NCBI RefSeq assembly: GCF_963676685.1
Contig: NC_092350.1
Coordinates: 66,457,674 to 66,521,673 of the forward strand
Direction of reading: 5' to 3'
Length of the DNA: 64,000 nucleotides
Source of the DNA: Mytilus edulis
Lineage: Eukaryota > Mollusca > Bivalvia > Mytilida > Mytilidae
Under the pieces are notes generated by a model. The model had not been told where the DNA came from. It ran no database searches and was given only the letters and a program-made list of their open reading frames with translations. Below, piece after piece: positions 36,301 to 47,785 of this stretch. The first letter of the stretch is position 1. Every line of letters begins with the position of its first letter. A program made the position numbers and the translations under genes.

Positions 36301-36629
36301 ATGAATGTCCAAGACCTCAGGAAATTCCTTTTGAAGTTCATTTTCAACATTGGGTTGTTCCAAAATTGGACGAAAAACTAAGAAGTGGCCGACACTACTT
36401 TCGATTTTATAATCAATTGCTGTTAGAACAATTTTCGTTCGAACCAGGTGACTCAGGTACATGTATTTATGTTGTTGAAGATAAAACAATTGTCAGACCT
36501 GACAATCAGCCAAATCCAACAGGATGTCTTGCTATGGCAATAGCGAGTTTCTACGACAGCAAAGAACAAAAGAACAAATGTATTGCAACACCAATGCAAG
36601 CAATTTTGAAAACTCTTAACCTCATCTAG
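33340..36629 (+). CDS. Two-exon chymotrypsin-fold (PA clan) serine protease-like protein with novel N-terminus
   Basis: Exon 1 is 33340-34441 (donor G|GTAAAT) and exon 2 is 36088-36629 (acceptor TTTAAAG|G). They join in phase 1, giving 547 residues. The triad is complete: His272 in FLTCAHVV, Asp336 in SVDAALVVL and Ser490 in EPGDSGTCIYVV. A typical last strand, GCLAMAIASFY, and a C-terminal helix, ATPMQAILKTLNL, follow. The Asp-Ser spacing (154 residues) is long because of an insert at about 340-470. There is no signal peptide or membrane segment, so the protein is probably intracellular. Residues 1-90 are helical and 90-230 form a Cys-containing region (FHCRCDQ); I recognise neither. FAM111-like or effector-associated intracellular trypsin-like proteases are possible relatives. 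Substrate and role are unknown. Confidence 0.8.
35237..35455 (+). mobile_element. tRNA-derived SINE, degenerate
   Basis: A tRNA-like head, GGCCTCAGTAGCAAAATAGT (degenerate A box), is followed at 35305-35315 by GAGTTTGAATC, a decayed B box. A tRNA-unrelated body containing GGAGTGTCAGTTTACCTACC follows. It sits in the sense orientation inside the intron. Confidence 0.6.
35655..35870 (+). repeat. Dispersed repeat C, partial
   Basis: It contains GGTTGACCGTTATGCAATAA, then ACAGATGATATCGGATATGT and TCCTTATGTCGTAACAAC. It is shared with 46700-47125 (inverted) and, in part, with 39205-39540. Confidence 0.75.
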
Positions 36630-39204
36630 CTTGATAATCTTGTTATATTCCAATGTTTCAAAAGTAGCTCACACCCAAACTTGTAAATAATATGTCCATA
36701 GTTCTACGTATTGCGTCTATTCATAATCTCCAAGCATTTGATATATATTCACTATTTATATATATGGGCTAATTTGTTGTAAAATAGAATTTACTATATT
36801 ATGTTCCCCTTCACTGTCTTCATCCGTAAATGTCAACGGACGACAACCATGCATAGAACATGTAGAAGATGGTAAATTGTTTTTAGAATTGATAGCTTGG
36901 GCACCTTAAATCCATCCTTGCTTTAGTTTTTACTCCGTCTTTATTTTTTGTAAAACTATTGTTTGTCTTTCATCCATGTTTCTTTTTTTTACAACGGCGG
37001 CGTTAGTTTTTCCTTGACTCGTTTGCATGCCACTTTAGTATAGTCCGCGTCTTTTACTCATATGTATTTTAAATTTGTGATTTTGTAGTTTTTATGTAAT
37101 GCTGTTTGCTTTTCGGTCAATGTCAAATAGCATTCACAAAGAAAAAATCTTTGCATTGCAACAAACCACTTAGGGTGTTTCACACGTACTTTCATAAGAA
37201 AGACCGGGGCACCATGCCCGTACCAGACATCTGGTTCAACGTTCTCATATAAATCGGACGTTACATACAGTGTTCATATCTTACACATCCAAACGGATGC
37301 CAATCTACCGTCGGATTAGGGAAGTCAAGGGATGACCATATATCAATACCTTTATAAACTCGTTGGTCTTTTTTTTTTTGTATGCTTGACATTACACAAC
37401 TCATTTTCTTTTTGATTTGAATATCCTACGGTTATATGTATTAATGATCGTGTGAATTGCCCGTTGTAATATAGAAATAAATGCATCCGTGTTTCATACA
37501 GAATGCCTGTCAGAAAACACTTTAACAAAAGAAGCAATGCTTATTATAAATATTTTTTTCTGTTGAGGTTTGTAAATTACAATGATAGAAGCAGGTAGAA
37601 TGAATAAGATTTATCAAATTGTGTTATACGTTGTTATTTTGAAAAAAATGCACTATGTAGGTTGTGATTTTACCATTTGCACAAGGAATGAATTTTAAAT
37701 ATGTTAAGCTATTTACTTTTTGGTGACCTGTATTAATTTAATGAAGGCTAACAAATGTTGAATATATAAGACATCTACAAAAACAAGACAAAAACTACAT
37801 ATATAAGTCAACATATCCAGATTGGGACCCCGTCTGTCATGTCTTTGTCCGTAGCAACTATAACGATATAAACCGCACCAAATCTGCTTTTAGTAATAAG
37901 CGTCACCTTAATTTGGTGACACAGGAGGCCAATTTATTTAAATGTCAAATAGGTATTACACATGTTGAAGAGCTGATAACCCATGAAGGAACAATATATA
38001 ATCGAAACCCGTTCAAATTGTTAGTTTGACAGAAATGTAACTGATGTCTAAGATAATTTGTATTGTACTAGAAATAAATCATTATTCTAAAATTTTACAT
38101 ATTGTGTTTATGCCAATTTCGTTATGAATAATTCGTGGTTTCTTGGTTCAATTCTATCAACTTGACCACATATCGATACACAGGTCTTATGTTAATAATC
38201 TTGGGTTTTTTGTTTTATGTTCTGTTCTAAATGTTATTTAATGCAATAAAGAATGAAACTTCTGATTTATGATTATAATCAAAATAAAAGGCTTTTGAAT
38301 CTTAAATGCTTCAAATGCAAATCGCCTGTAACAAACATTCTTATATAAACATTCTGATAATGTTGTTCTTCGGTCATTTTGAAATTAGCAATTGTTGAAG
38401 TGTTTTTGTTAACTTGCATAATTTGATATAGCAATTTCAGTTCCCTCTTGTTTGAATTACATACCATTGATTGATGACTTGAGGGATATTGTTAACCAAC
38501 ATAAGGGTATTCGTGGTATTACAACATATTTAGATCCTGCCATTAAACATTTTGAATATGGATCGGACATGATTTATAAAGGGTATTCGTCAATGGGAAA
38601 CAACCTGAAACTAATTAAGACATATAGAGATTAACATCAATGTTTCCTTATTATCCATAATGGCAAATTTCCTAGTTGTTTTAATAAATTCATAGTCGTT
38701 ACATGATTTTCAAAGCCGAAGATATTTAAATGAGGATTGAAATTGCTTTAAAAACGGAGGACAAATATGTTTATTACGACATATAAGAGATAAATAATAA
38801 ACTTTCTGTTTTGACTGAATTATAGTTAATGTTCGCAGTCTGAGATAAATGGATTGATTGTCCATAATAAGCACAAAGCATAGCAATGTAAATTTCTACT
38901 GACAATTATAAGTATCTATTTTTAAATTCCCTTGCGATATATGTACGCAGTTTTAGATCTTTAGGTTTCAGTCTAGTTGTTTAACCAATAAATATACCGG
39001 TGTTGTCTCTTTGCCAATTAAGAAATATTGACTGAGTATTAATCTGCAATTTGTTTGATACATGCAAAGTGATTACCCAGTCGACCCGTTATGAACCCAT
39101 TTTAGATTTTTTGATACCAGTATAGTTGAATAATAAAATATACCGGTGTTGTCCCTTTGTCAATTATGACATATTGACTGCGTATGTATACGCATTATGG
39201 GTGA
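36630..39204. other. Region downstream of the protease-like gene
   Basis: No firm gene. A 60-codon frame at 38452-38634 is preceded by a plausible acceptor (CAATTTCAG at 38432-38440) and could be a terminal exon of something, but nothing is recognised. A direct repeat with ATACCGGTGTTGTC occurs at about 38989-39040 and 39128-39184. Confidence 0.35.
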
Positions 39205-39540
39205 TGAATGTAAAACAAGAAGTCGTAACTACAATACCGTTCCGTCTTCACGAAAGTGACCTACCGAATTACACTATTTACCGGGTTTGCAATGACATGA
39301 ACTAACACGACAAGGTCCTTATGTGAAGCAGGATCTGCTTATCCTTCCGGAACACCTGAGATCCCCCCCGTTTTTGGTGGGGTTCGTGTTGCTTAGTCTT
39401 TATTTTTCTATGTTGTGTCATATGTTATACTTTTTGTCTGTTTGTCTTTTTAGACATGTCATTGTCAGTTTATTTTCGATTTATGAGTTTGACTGTCCCT
39501 TTGGTACCTTACGCCCTTCCTTTAGTAAAAGTAATAATTT
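39205..39540 (+). repeat. Dispersed repeat C
   Basis: It contains CTTATCCTTCCGGAACACCT, then TTTTTGGTGGGGTTCGTGTT and TTATTTTCGATTTATGAGTT. It ends near CCCTTTGGTACCTTACGCCC. It matches the inverted copies at 46700-47125, 47300-47475 and 52655-52945. Confidence 0.8.
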
Positions 39541-39599
39541 ACAAAAACAAATTAAAAAATAATTAATCACGTTAATAGGAATATAAACAACGTAGTTAC

Positions 39600-40230
39600 C
39601 TAGAATCTAAACTTCTAGACCATATTGTATTATTTGTGAATTTGATACGGAATATTAATCAACAAGGTCTTGATATCTTCTGATGACCTTAAACAAAAGG
39701 AAGAGAGGTTCTTTGAAATACTCCTGATTCATCAACTTTCTGCTAAGACACTAGTGACGTTTTACAAAGTCTGAGTAGCAGCTGCAAGCTTTTGAATACC
39801 AAATTAGTTGGAATACGTAAATCCCATATTGAGGTGAAGTAGGTATATTGCTAATAAGGTGGGGAAATTGATTATTTTAAAATTTAAATCGTCTCGTTTG
39901 TTATAGATTCCGGTACTGAGATGACCGCAAATGTCAAATTTGAGGTACAAATATAAAAATCTGAGCAGAGGAAGTCGGGAATGTTGTTTCTTTAATTTCT
40001 AGTGCTGGGGGGTATATTAAAGAAACTAAATCAGAAAAGCTTGAATTGTTAATGGAAAGAACATCATCAATATATTCGAATGAGAAATAAAGTGATCTGG
40101 ATACTTTGGTCTTCTTTTTGTTTTCGACAAGTGTCTCGAGGAACTCCGACTCATGTGAAAACAAAAAGAGGTCGGCAAGGAGAGGTACACTGTTCGTTCC
40201 TATAATAATCTCGACAACTTGTTAGAAAAG
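39600..40230 (-). mobile_element. Penelope-like reverse transcriptase C-terminal remnant
   Basis: The minus strand reads GTNSVPLLADLFLFSHESEF, then LYFSFEYIDDVLSINN (YIDD catalytic motif, about 40065-40110), PPALEIKETT and, in another frame, FPHLISNIPTSPQYGIYVFQ. This order matches the palm-to-thumb region of Penelope-like elements of the kind common in invertebrates. Frameshifts and stops (for example after FVPQI) make it a fossil. The N-terminal half of the reverse transcriptase and any endonuclease are not found to the right. It may belong to the same clade as the element at 1-1320, whose reverse transcriptase is outside the window. Confidence 0.75.
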
Positions 40231-43200
40231 TCAAGTTTAGTACGAACAATTGTCATAGTCATACCGCAGATTTTATCATATAATGATAAGAATAAAACAT
40301 ATATATATTGTTACTACATGCACACACAAATCTCAATTGATACCATTGGCGTTTGCATTCGACAAAAGGAAATTCTTCTACACGCACTGATAAGTTATAC
40401 CCAACATTAGATATGTCAAACACATAAATGCAATTGTTCAATTTAAATACATTTCAGAGGAATTTCTTTCGGCAGTTGAACATTGCTCGATATGTTTTAG
40501 TGAAGTTAACTTTAAAATCAACCTTCCGACCTTTAGAAATGGAATTGGAAGTAGAAGAAACACTATTACCTTTACAACAAGCTACATATTTTTATTTTCG
40601 TTATTTTCATTGTTTTAATGTCTTAATAGTCTCAAAGGATGTCGCAATTCTCTCACCGATCTTGAAGTAACTGTTAAAAGGTATTGCCATACACATGATT
40701 CGATATCAAACGTATTACCCTTTTTTCTTGGAATAGCATTTTAACTGTATGGGGATAAAGATGCCGCTGTATAAAGCTTTTCAATTGAATTCTTTCAGTG
40801 TCAGAACATTCATCAAAAAGATTTCCATTAGTTAAGTCTGACTTATTACATGGATTTTAACATGGTATGTTTCTTAAAGTTAAAAAAAATCTGTATTCAT
40901 ATTTGCCGACTAAACGATTGATCTCTAGAGTAGGTTTACTTAACACGATTTCCAAAATTAATTACATGTTCGCTAGACAAATGTTGTATGATTTTTAAAA
41001 TAAATATAAATAGAATAAAGCTTGAATTTGAATCCATTGACAAATGTTAAAGATACTATTTAAAATATCAATGTAGGCCAGTGTGTAGTTATCTATCGAA
41101 TCTATAAGGTTGTTTACATTGTGTCATTAAGTGAACCTTAACATAACCTACCGACTTTTTGGATTCTTGATATTTAAAGGGATTCAAAACGCACACAATC
41201 GTACAAACGTACATAAGACTACCTTCGAATTGTTTATCACATATCTGATCTTTTGTCGTAAACAATCAAATTTAACACATTTATGTAGGACAATTAAGAC
41301 TAAACATGGAAGGTTATTATTTAATTGATGAGACATGTTTTAATTTTGATACTATATTTTTTTAACCATAAAGCCATTGACTGATACATTAATATATTGT
41401 GACATTGCATTTTTTCGGACATATGTTTATCACAATATTATTATATATTTAACAAATATATATATATAAAACAAATATAATCAAGACAGTCCAATTGCTA
41501 CAATTAATTATGTATGTTCAATTTAACATCGTTTTCAATTATGTGGTGCAAATCTCTTATATACACACATATTATCTCTCTATACGTTTTCTCGAAATTA
41601 GATTATGGGAAGCAAAAAACTTTAAACCAATAAAAGCATATAAACCAATAAAGTACAAAGCCGTACGCATCGTTTCTTGCTTTAAAAAAAATACCTTTAT
41701 TTGCTGTTTAGGCTTTACATGCCAAAAATTATATTTGCTAAAATAGAATAGTCTATAATGTGTCTAAATACAATGATAGATTTGACTTTAATTTGTTTTT
41801 GCGTTCTTTAGATATTTAAAAATTAATGTTTACCCTATTGATTTCACAATTAAAAGTGCAAACAGTTAAATTAAAAAAAAAAAACAAATATATACTTTAG
41901 ATGTTTCAACTCCAAAAGTAGGGGCGAGCGAGCGAATTGAAAATTTCAATAGATTTTTTTTTCGGAAAACATAAAATCATAGGTTCTGACAAAATTTATC
42001 AAAATAAGATGGTATAAAACTTAATTCACCACTTGTGTTTTGATATTTATTTACTTTATCAACTGCCAAGTTCTTTTTTTCCTCTGTTCACCAAGACATG
42101 TAATGTCCACTTTTGATTGCAGCACATTTATGATTTTTGTATTAGGGAGCAACATTTGACATAAAGTGGGGGATTACTTATGATTACATTGTATATTGCA
42201 ATATCAAAGTTTTTATATAACTTTTTATCCTCGCAAAAAAGCTAAATTTGGTTATTTTTTTAAAAGCCTTATTTTATTCATCTTATTTAAAAGAATTTAT
42301 TGAAAAGTACAGTGTAATTTGATATATTAGCTATAGACAAGTGTCGTTTCTCTATGTAAAAGACTTTTTTTTTTTCTACAAAGTTTAAGCAGCTGCGTAA
42401 AAAAACCTGAGCAAATAAGGAAAAATTAATTAAGTGTAGTTTTATTGTCTGTTGGGACATAATTGACACATCCATAAATGTTTTTACAGGTTTTAATTAA
42501 TTACTACTTCCATTTTTTTAAACAAACAATAGGTGATCTTGGGTATTAAAATTTCATTGTCTTAATTGCAATATTAATAAAGTTATAAGTGGTTGATTGT
42601 CATTATTTGTTTGAAAATTTTTAACACTTGATCTGAGTAATTATTAATAGAATTATTGTTAGGTGAAAGCACAAAACAGCTTTGTAACTTAGAAAAGTAT
42701 ATACATTTCTAGTTTATTGTAATAAAAGATATTTTGTATTGATGAAACTTCTGACGTCACCTATTGTTTACTATGCATATTGTTTGTAATAGTATGCCAT
42801 ATGTATACACTGTACATGTTCTTGTTTTTACAGTAAGGCTAAACGAATAAAAATTAGAAAGCATATATTATACAAGAATTTATGGAAAACAAAATTTATT
42901 CAATTTAAATGAAATCTGGTTTTAACTTCCATTTTGAATTAAGTCGGCTCATATATATATGTCGACCTTCAAAGTCAAATTGGAACTAAATTTTTTCTGC
43001 ATTAGAATTGCAATGTTGTTATGTAAAACTATTGGGTAAACTTATATGAAATTGGAGTTAATATCAGAAGTTTCAATCAAGGAAAAAGTATTGCTTTAAT
43101 TCTTGTATCATAAGAGCTCAATCTCACAACGAAATATTGAAGAGGCAATTTCCTTTAGTAAACAGCAAGATATCATATGAATGTAATCTTAAAGTAATCT

Positions 43201-43802
43201 AAAAGTAATTATGATTACATCTGGGTTTTTTTTTGCAATGTAATCGATTACATTACGATTACTTGTAATCAGAAATGGCATGATTCAAATCTCATAACAA
43301 ATTCATGTTTTTTACTTCAGATATTCTGTGTCAGAAACCTATTATGTGTTCAAATTAAGACCTGTATCAAGTGCGAATATTGTGTCTATTTTTGCCCCAA
43401 CTGTTCAAGATTGGACTTCTGTTGTTGTATTTAGCTGCGCTTGCCTATGCAACTTATTATAAACATATTTTACAAATTATATCAATCAATACACGAAAAT
43501 CATCATTTTACACTAGTCAGCCCGTTTTTACTTTTGCATCCTATTTGCTGCCCTTCTAAGGCTCCGGTTACATCCCAGCTCCTTTGATTTTTAGGGAACG
43601 ATCATTGAACTACAAAAGACAGGAGGGGGTATTGTATTTTTCTTTTTTCTAAAAATATATTCAATTCCCAAATGGATGGTAAAAACCTGTTCCATTCCGG
43701 TTTTCTAGTTGTTCAGCAAATAGTATAAAGGTTGACTCAAGGTTTGTGTTTCCTACAATTTTTATTTGGAAAGGTTGACTTCAAAGATAATGCAAAACAA
43801 AA
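40231..43802. other. Non-coding AT-rich stretch
   Basis: No supported gene. At 43175-43275 an ATGTAATCGATTACATTACG-containing block has the look of a small transposon-derived repeat. Short (TA)n tracts occur near 41450-41470 and 42948-42960. Confidence 0.45.
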
Positions 43803-43975
43803 ACATAAAGTTGAGTATGGAAGTGGGGAATGTGACAAAGAGACAACAACTCGATCATAGAGCAAACAACAGCCGAAGGCCACCAAGGACGTCATACTAA
43901 TCTCCTAATTATACACAAGAAACTAACATTTAAAATCATGTAGACTAACAAAGGCCAGAGGCTCCTGACTTAATA
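43803..43975 (+). repeat. Dispersed repeat A, partial
   Basis: It begins GTTGAGTATGGAAGTGGGG and contains AAAGAGACAACAACTCGATC and CCAGAGGCTCCTGACTTAA. It matches 1610-1860 apart from a deletion in the middle. Confidence 0.8.
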
Positions 43976-46699
43976 AAATCAGTATTTTTTAATTGAATAT
44001 ACATCTATTTATATTTTATTTTGAGTTTTATCTCAATTTTTTATTAACAAAAATTGACAAACCATTTTTTGTGCATGTTTCTAAAAATTGTCGAACTTTT
44101 CTTTAGGTAAGCTTAAGCCATTGCTTATGACATGTAAATACTGATATCTTTTGCGGAACCAAAAGGTGTCTTTACTATCTTACATCCAAACTGAGTATAT
44201 TTCGGCCTGTAGGAGTTTTAAACAGCTGCGTTTAATTTCATATATTACATACAATTAGGAATAAGTTTATAGATCTCTTTTGCTGACAAAGTTATGCAAT
44301 GAATGCTAATGAATGACCACCCTCTAATTGTTTTTGAACCCTGTAAGAAATATTGAACAGAAGTTTTTACTTAAAGGAAGTACTTACGTGAAATTAAAAA
44401 ATAATAATAATTAAAAATTGAACATTTGTTAAGGAACAAGATAAGCTAAAACAAAATAGATCAGCTTTTTTTCGAGATATTTAAAATAGGGTTGGAAAAA
44501 ACTCGGACTTTTACCTTATATTTACATTTCTATTACTTGGGTCTCAAATCAAAGGAAAAACTTTTAAGAATCTGCTTAAATTATGGCAAATAACGTTTTA
44601 TTAGCTATTAAGTCTTATATGAAAAGATTTAAAAGGTGTTATTTGGCCAAATATTTCACCTTGTATCGTATGGAAAATAACAAAGAAGTCAAAATATTTG
44701 ACACATATTCCGAAATCTCATATAAGTACATTCTTAAGTCAATCAAAAAATTAAAGTTGTACGTGTAAGGGTTTCATTGAATTGTCTCCTTATATTGAGT
44801 TGATCTTAGGAGTTTATTCATCATCAACAGTCAGTTGCATATCAAAATCGAATATCATTTTTTGGAAACCTACTTCTAGTCGAATGACGGATAACGTACT
44901 TATGATACTACACAGGGACAGTTGGCTATCGTGTCGTCTTCTTTATCTTCAGAAATATATAATGTGAATAGGATATCAATAAGAGAAAATTCTTAATAAT
45001 CTGTATCGAAACGCAATATAACAGTACAAAAACTTAATATAGTTGTATTTCGTAGTCAATATAATTTGTTATTTGGCACCTTATGTGGTTGTCAAGAGTT
45101 TGCCAACATAATTTTTTCTATGATTCAGTTTCCAAGCTGAACTGACCCCGAACAAACATTGGAAAATCCCCTGTAAATATTTATTACCAAACACAACGCT
45201 GTGTGAAAAGAAATATTTTGTAAAGATTAATATATGTAGATTACTCGTGGTATTTAATAGTTTATTGCTTCATTATTCATGTTATTATTGACCAAATTTA
45301 GCTATACATTTACCTTTGTTGTAAATATTATATGCCGAAATGAACCTATTTCTATATATATGCGTAATCTATACGTTGTGGCATACAAAGCAATATAATG
45401 AAGCATAACACAACATAAAGTCTTACTGTACTGATTTATCCGTCCAGATCAATGCATACTTAATAAGGTTTACTGATACGTACAATGAATATCAATAATA
45501 GATTATTTATGTCTCATTACGATATGTACTTTCATTTATTTGCGAAAACAATACCATAGTATAAAGAATTATCAACGAAGATTGAAAATGGCAGGTTATT
45601 GTTTAATTGAAGAGAAATACATCATGTACATTGTCTTATTAACTATTTTTGGATCATAAAACAATTGAATTCCAATATCAATTTTAATGATACTGTACTT
45701 TTTTGTAAAATCATTTGAGAAAGTATAATTTATATATGTCAATATAAAAAATACAGGTTGCAACGTTAACATATCGAGAATTATTTACAGTGGATATGTC
45801 CTGAAATGGTTTGTACAATTGACCAATATTGATGCAGAAAACAATTCACATGTGAGATTTGTGCATATTGAATTCATGCGAAAGCCTTGTGGAATGAAAT
45901 CAAAAACAAAATATGCCGCCGAAATATCCTTTTATATAGTATTCATGGTAGTATAAATCATGTGAATTCAACTTGAAGACAAATAACATTTTCAATAAAT
46001 CGCATCAACTTGAATAAGACCGACTACTATAGTATGATTTTAATAAGTGAAGAAATTTAACATTACGAAACTTACAGTGAAACTTATTAATCAGACGCAC
46101 ATTAATAATTTCTTTCAAACATTTAAATAATCTTTTACTAAATAATTTGTTGAATGCCTGCTTTGTGTTAGTTTGGTGTCAGCGGACATAAACTATGGAA
46201 CAAGGAAACTATTTTTCTTTTTCTGCATATATCGTTGTTATTTTTGTGTTACTTTTTGTGTTAATTTTTTTTAACAAATATACGAATTTTTATATGCAAG
46301 AATATTTGGTTAACAAATTTTGCAAAATTATTCAAAATATAGGTCGATGTTTCCAGTGGTGGTTTAATGTTTTCTTTAATGCTATTTCTCTTTAATAATT
46401 AGATATTGCTTGACAAAATTATCACATAATTTGTATGATGTCTGTGCTTATTATAGAAATATTGATGCTACCCTACGCCCCGGTAAGATATCAATATATA
46501 TGAGCAGCGTCTTTGACAACTAACAAAGATGTTTCTCCAAACAATTCTAAAGCCTGCATGAACTTATGTAGAGGTCTGTATATTATTTTTCGTTTATGAA
46601 CTGCAGTTCCAGTGTTTGGATGAGTATTATTTTCATAGGTATAAGGAATTATCTGCTGTTACCAGCTATGAATAAGTCACCAAGAATGTCACACGTTAA
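43976..46699. other. Non-coding AT-rich stretch
   Basis: No supported gene. A 66-codon frame at 46195-46395 (MEQGNYFSFSAYIVVIFVLL...) would encode a small one-pass membrane peptide, but nothing else supports it. Confidence 0.4.
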
Positions 46700-47125
46700 A
46701 GAGAATGAGAAAGATATCAAAGAGGGACGAAAGATATTAGAGGGACAATCAAACTCATAAATCGAAAATAAACTGACAACGTTATTGCTAAAAATGAAAA
46801 GGACAAACAGACAAATAATAGTACACATGACACAACATAGAAAACGAAAGAATAAGCAACACGAACCCCACCAAAAACTAGGGGTGATCTCATATGCTCG
46901 GGAAGAGTAAGCCGATACTGCTCCACATGTGGCACCCGTCGTGTTGCTCTTGTTATAACAAATCCGGTAAATAGTCTAATTCGGTAGGTCACATATATTT
47001 AAGGGAAGGGGATTGTAGTTACGACATAAGGAACATATCCGATATCATCTGTGAAACGGTTATTCCATAACGGTCAACCAACTCGTGATGGCGTCCGAAA
47101 AATTTACCAAGAGATGGTTTCAATT
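46700..47125 (-). repeat. Dispersed repeat C, longest copy, inverted
   Basis: Read on the minus strand it begins in GGTTGACCGTTATGGAATAA, passes through a CCACATGTGGAGCAGTATCG block and GTTTTTGGTGGGGTTCGTGT, and ends near CTCTTTGATATCTTTC. The 91-codon frame at 46717-46992 is the chance open frame such copies often carry, not a gene. Confidence 0.85.
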
Positions 47126-47299
47126 TCACCATTTGGAACTCTTGGTTTAATACCTTCCTTGTGAGCAGCTACCCTCTATAAAAAAAATCATGATAGGAAA
47201 TGCAAGCACGGGAATATCGTATCACTTGGGAGATATATACCCCGGATGCAGGTGCTGCTGGAATGTTGCTACTTAGAAATGGACAGTTCACAATTGGAA

Positions 47300-47475
47300 A
47301 TCAAAAATCTTCTCTTTTGTCGTCCCCTCACGGACATTCAAACTTATGAATCCAAAATAAACTGACAACGCCACGGCTAAAAAAGAAAAGGACCACCAAA
47401 ACACAACAATTATATATAAAGCACTACAGAGAATGAGCAATACGAACCCCATCAAAACACTGGCGGTCATCGCAG
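47300..47475 (-). repeat. Dispersed repeat C, short inverted copy
   Basis: It contains the complement of GTTGTCAGTTTATTTTGGAT and GATGGGGTTCGTATTGCTC. It lies 175 bp to the right of the longer copy. Confidence 0.7.
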
Positions 47476-47785
47476 GAGTGAGTATGGTTCACCTATTTGG
47501 TAAAAAGGTAAATAATACGATTGACCGATTAGTTAAGTTTTATAAACTATTTTAGAACGGACAACATTAAAATATGAAATATGACACATTTAATTTAAAC
47601 CATGATGATTACATTGGATTATAATATAAGCCCTGGCAAATATCGAGAAACTTAACTTATAGGAACGTCAATCGAGCATGCAATCTTTTGAGGTTTTCCT
47701 CTACAATTTCTGAATATGGCAATTTCTTAGTATTCTATTGAGTAAAATATATATTTGCATTTTATTTTAATTTCAAATTTTGTAG

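Noticed and set aside
44583..44967. Two short plus-strand frames in a row
   Set aside because: No recognisable homology or splice signals; length is expected by chance in AT-rich sequence.
46717..46992. 91-codon frame on the minus strand
   Set aside because: It lies within dispersed repeat C and is not preserved in the other copies.
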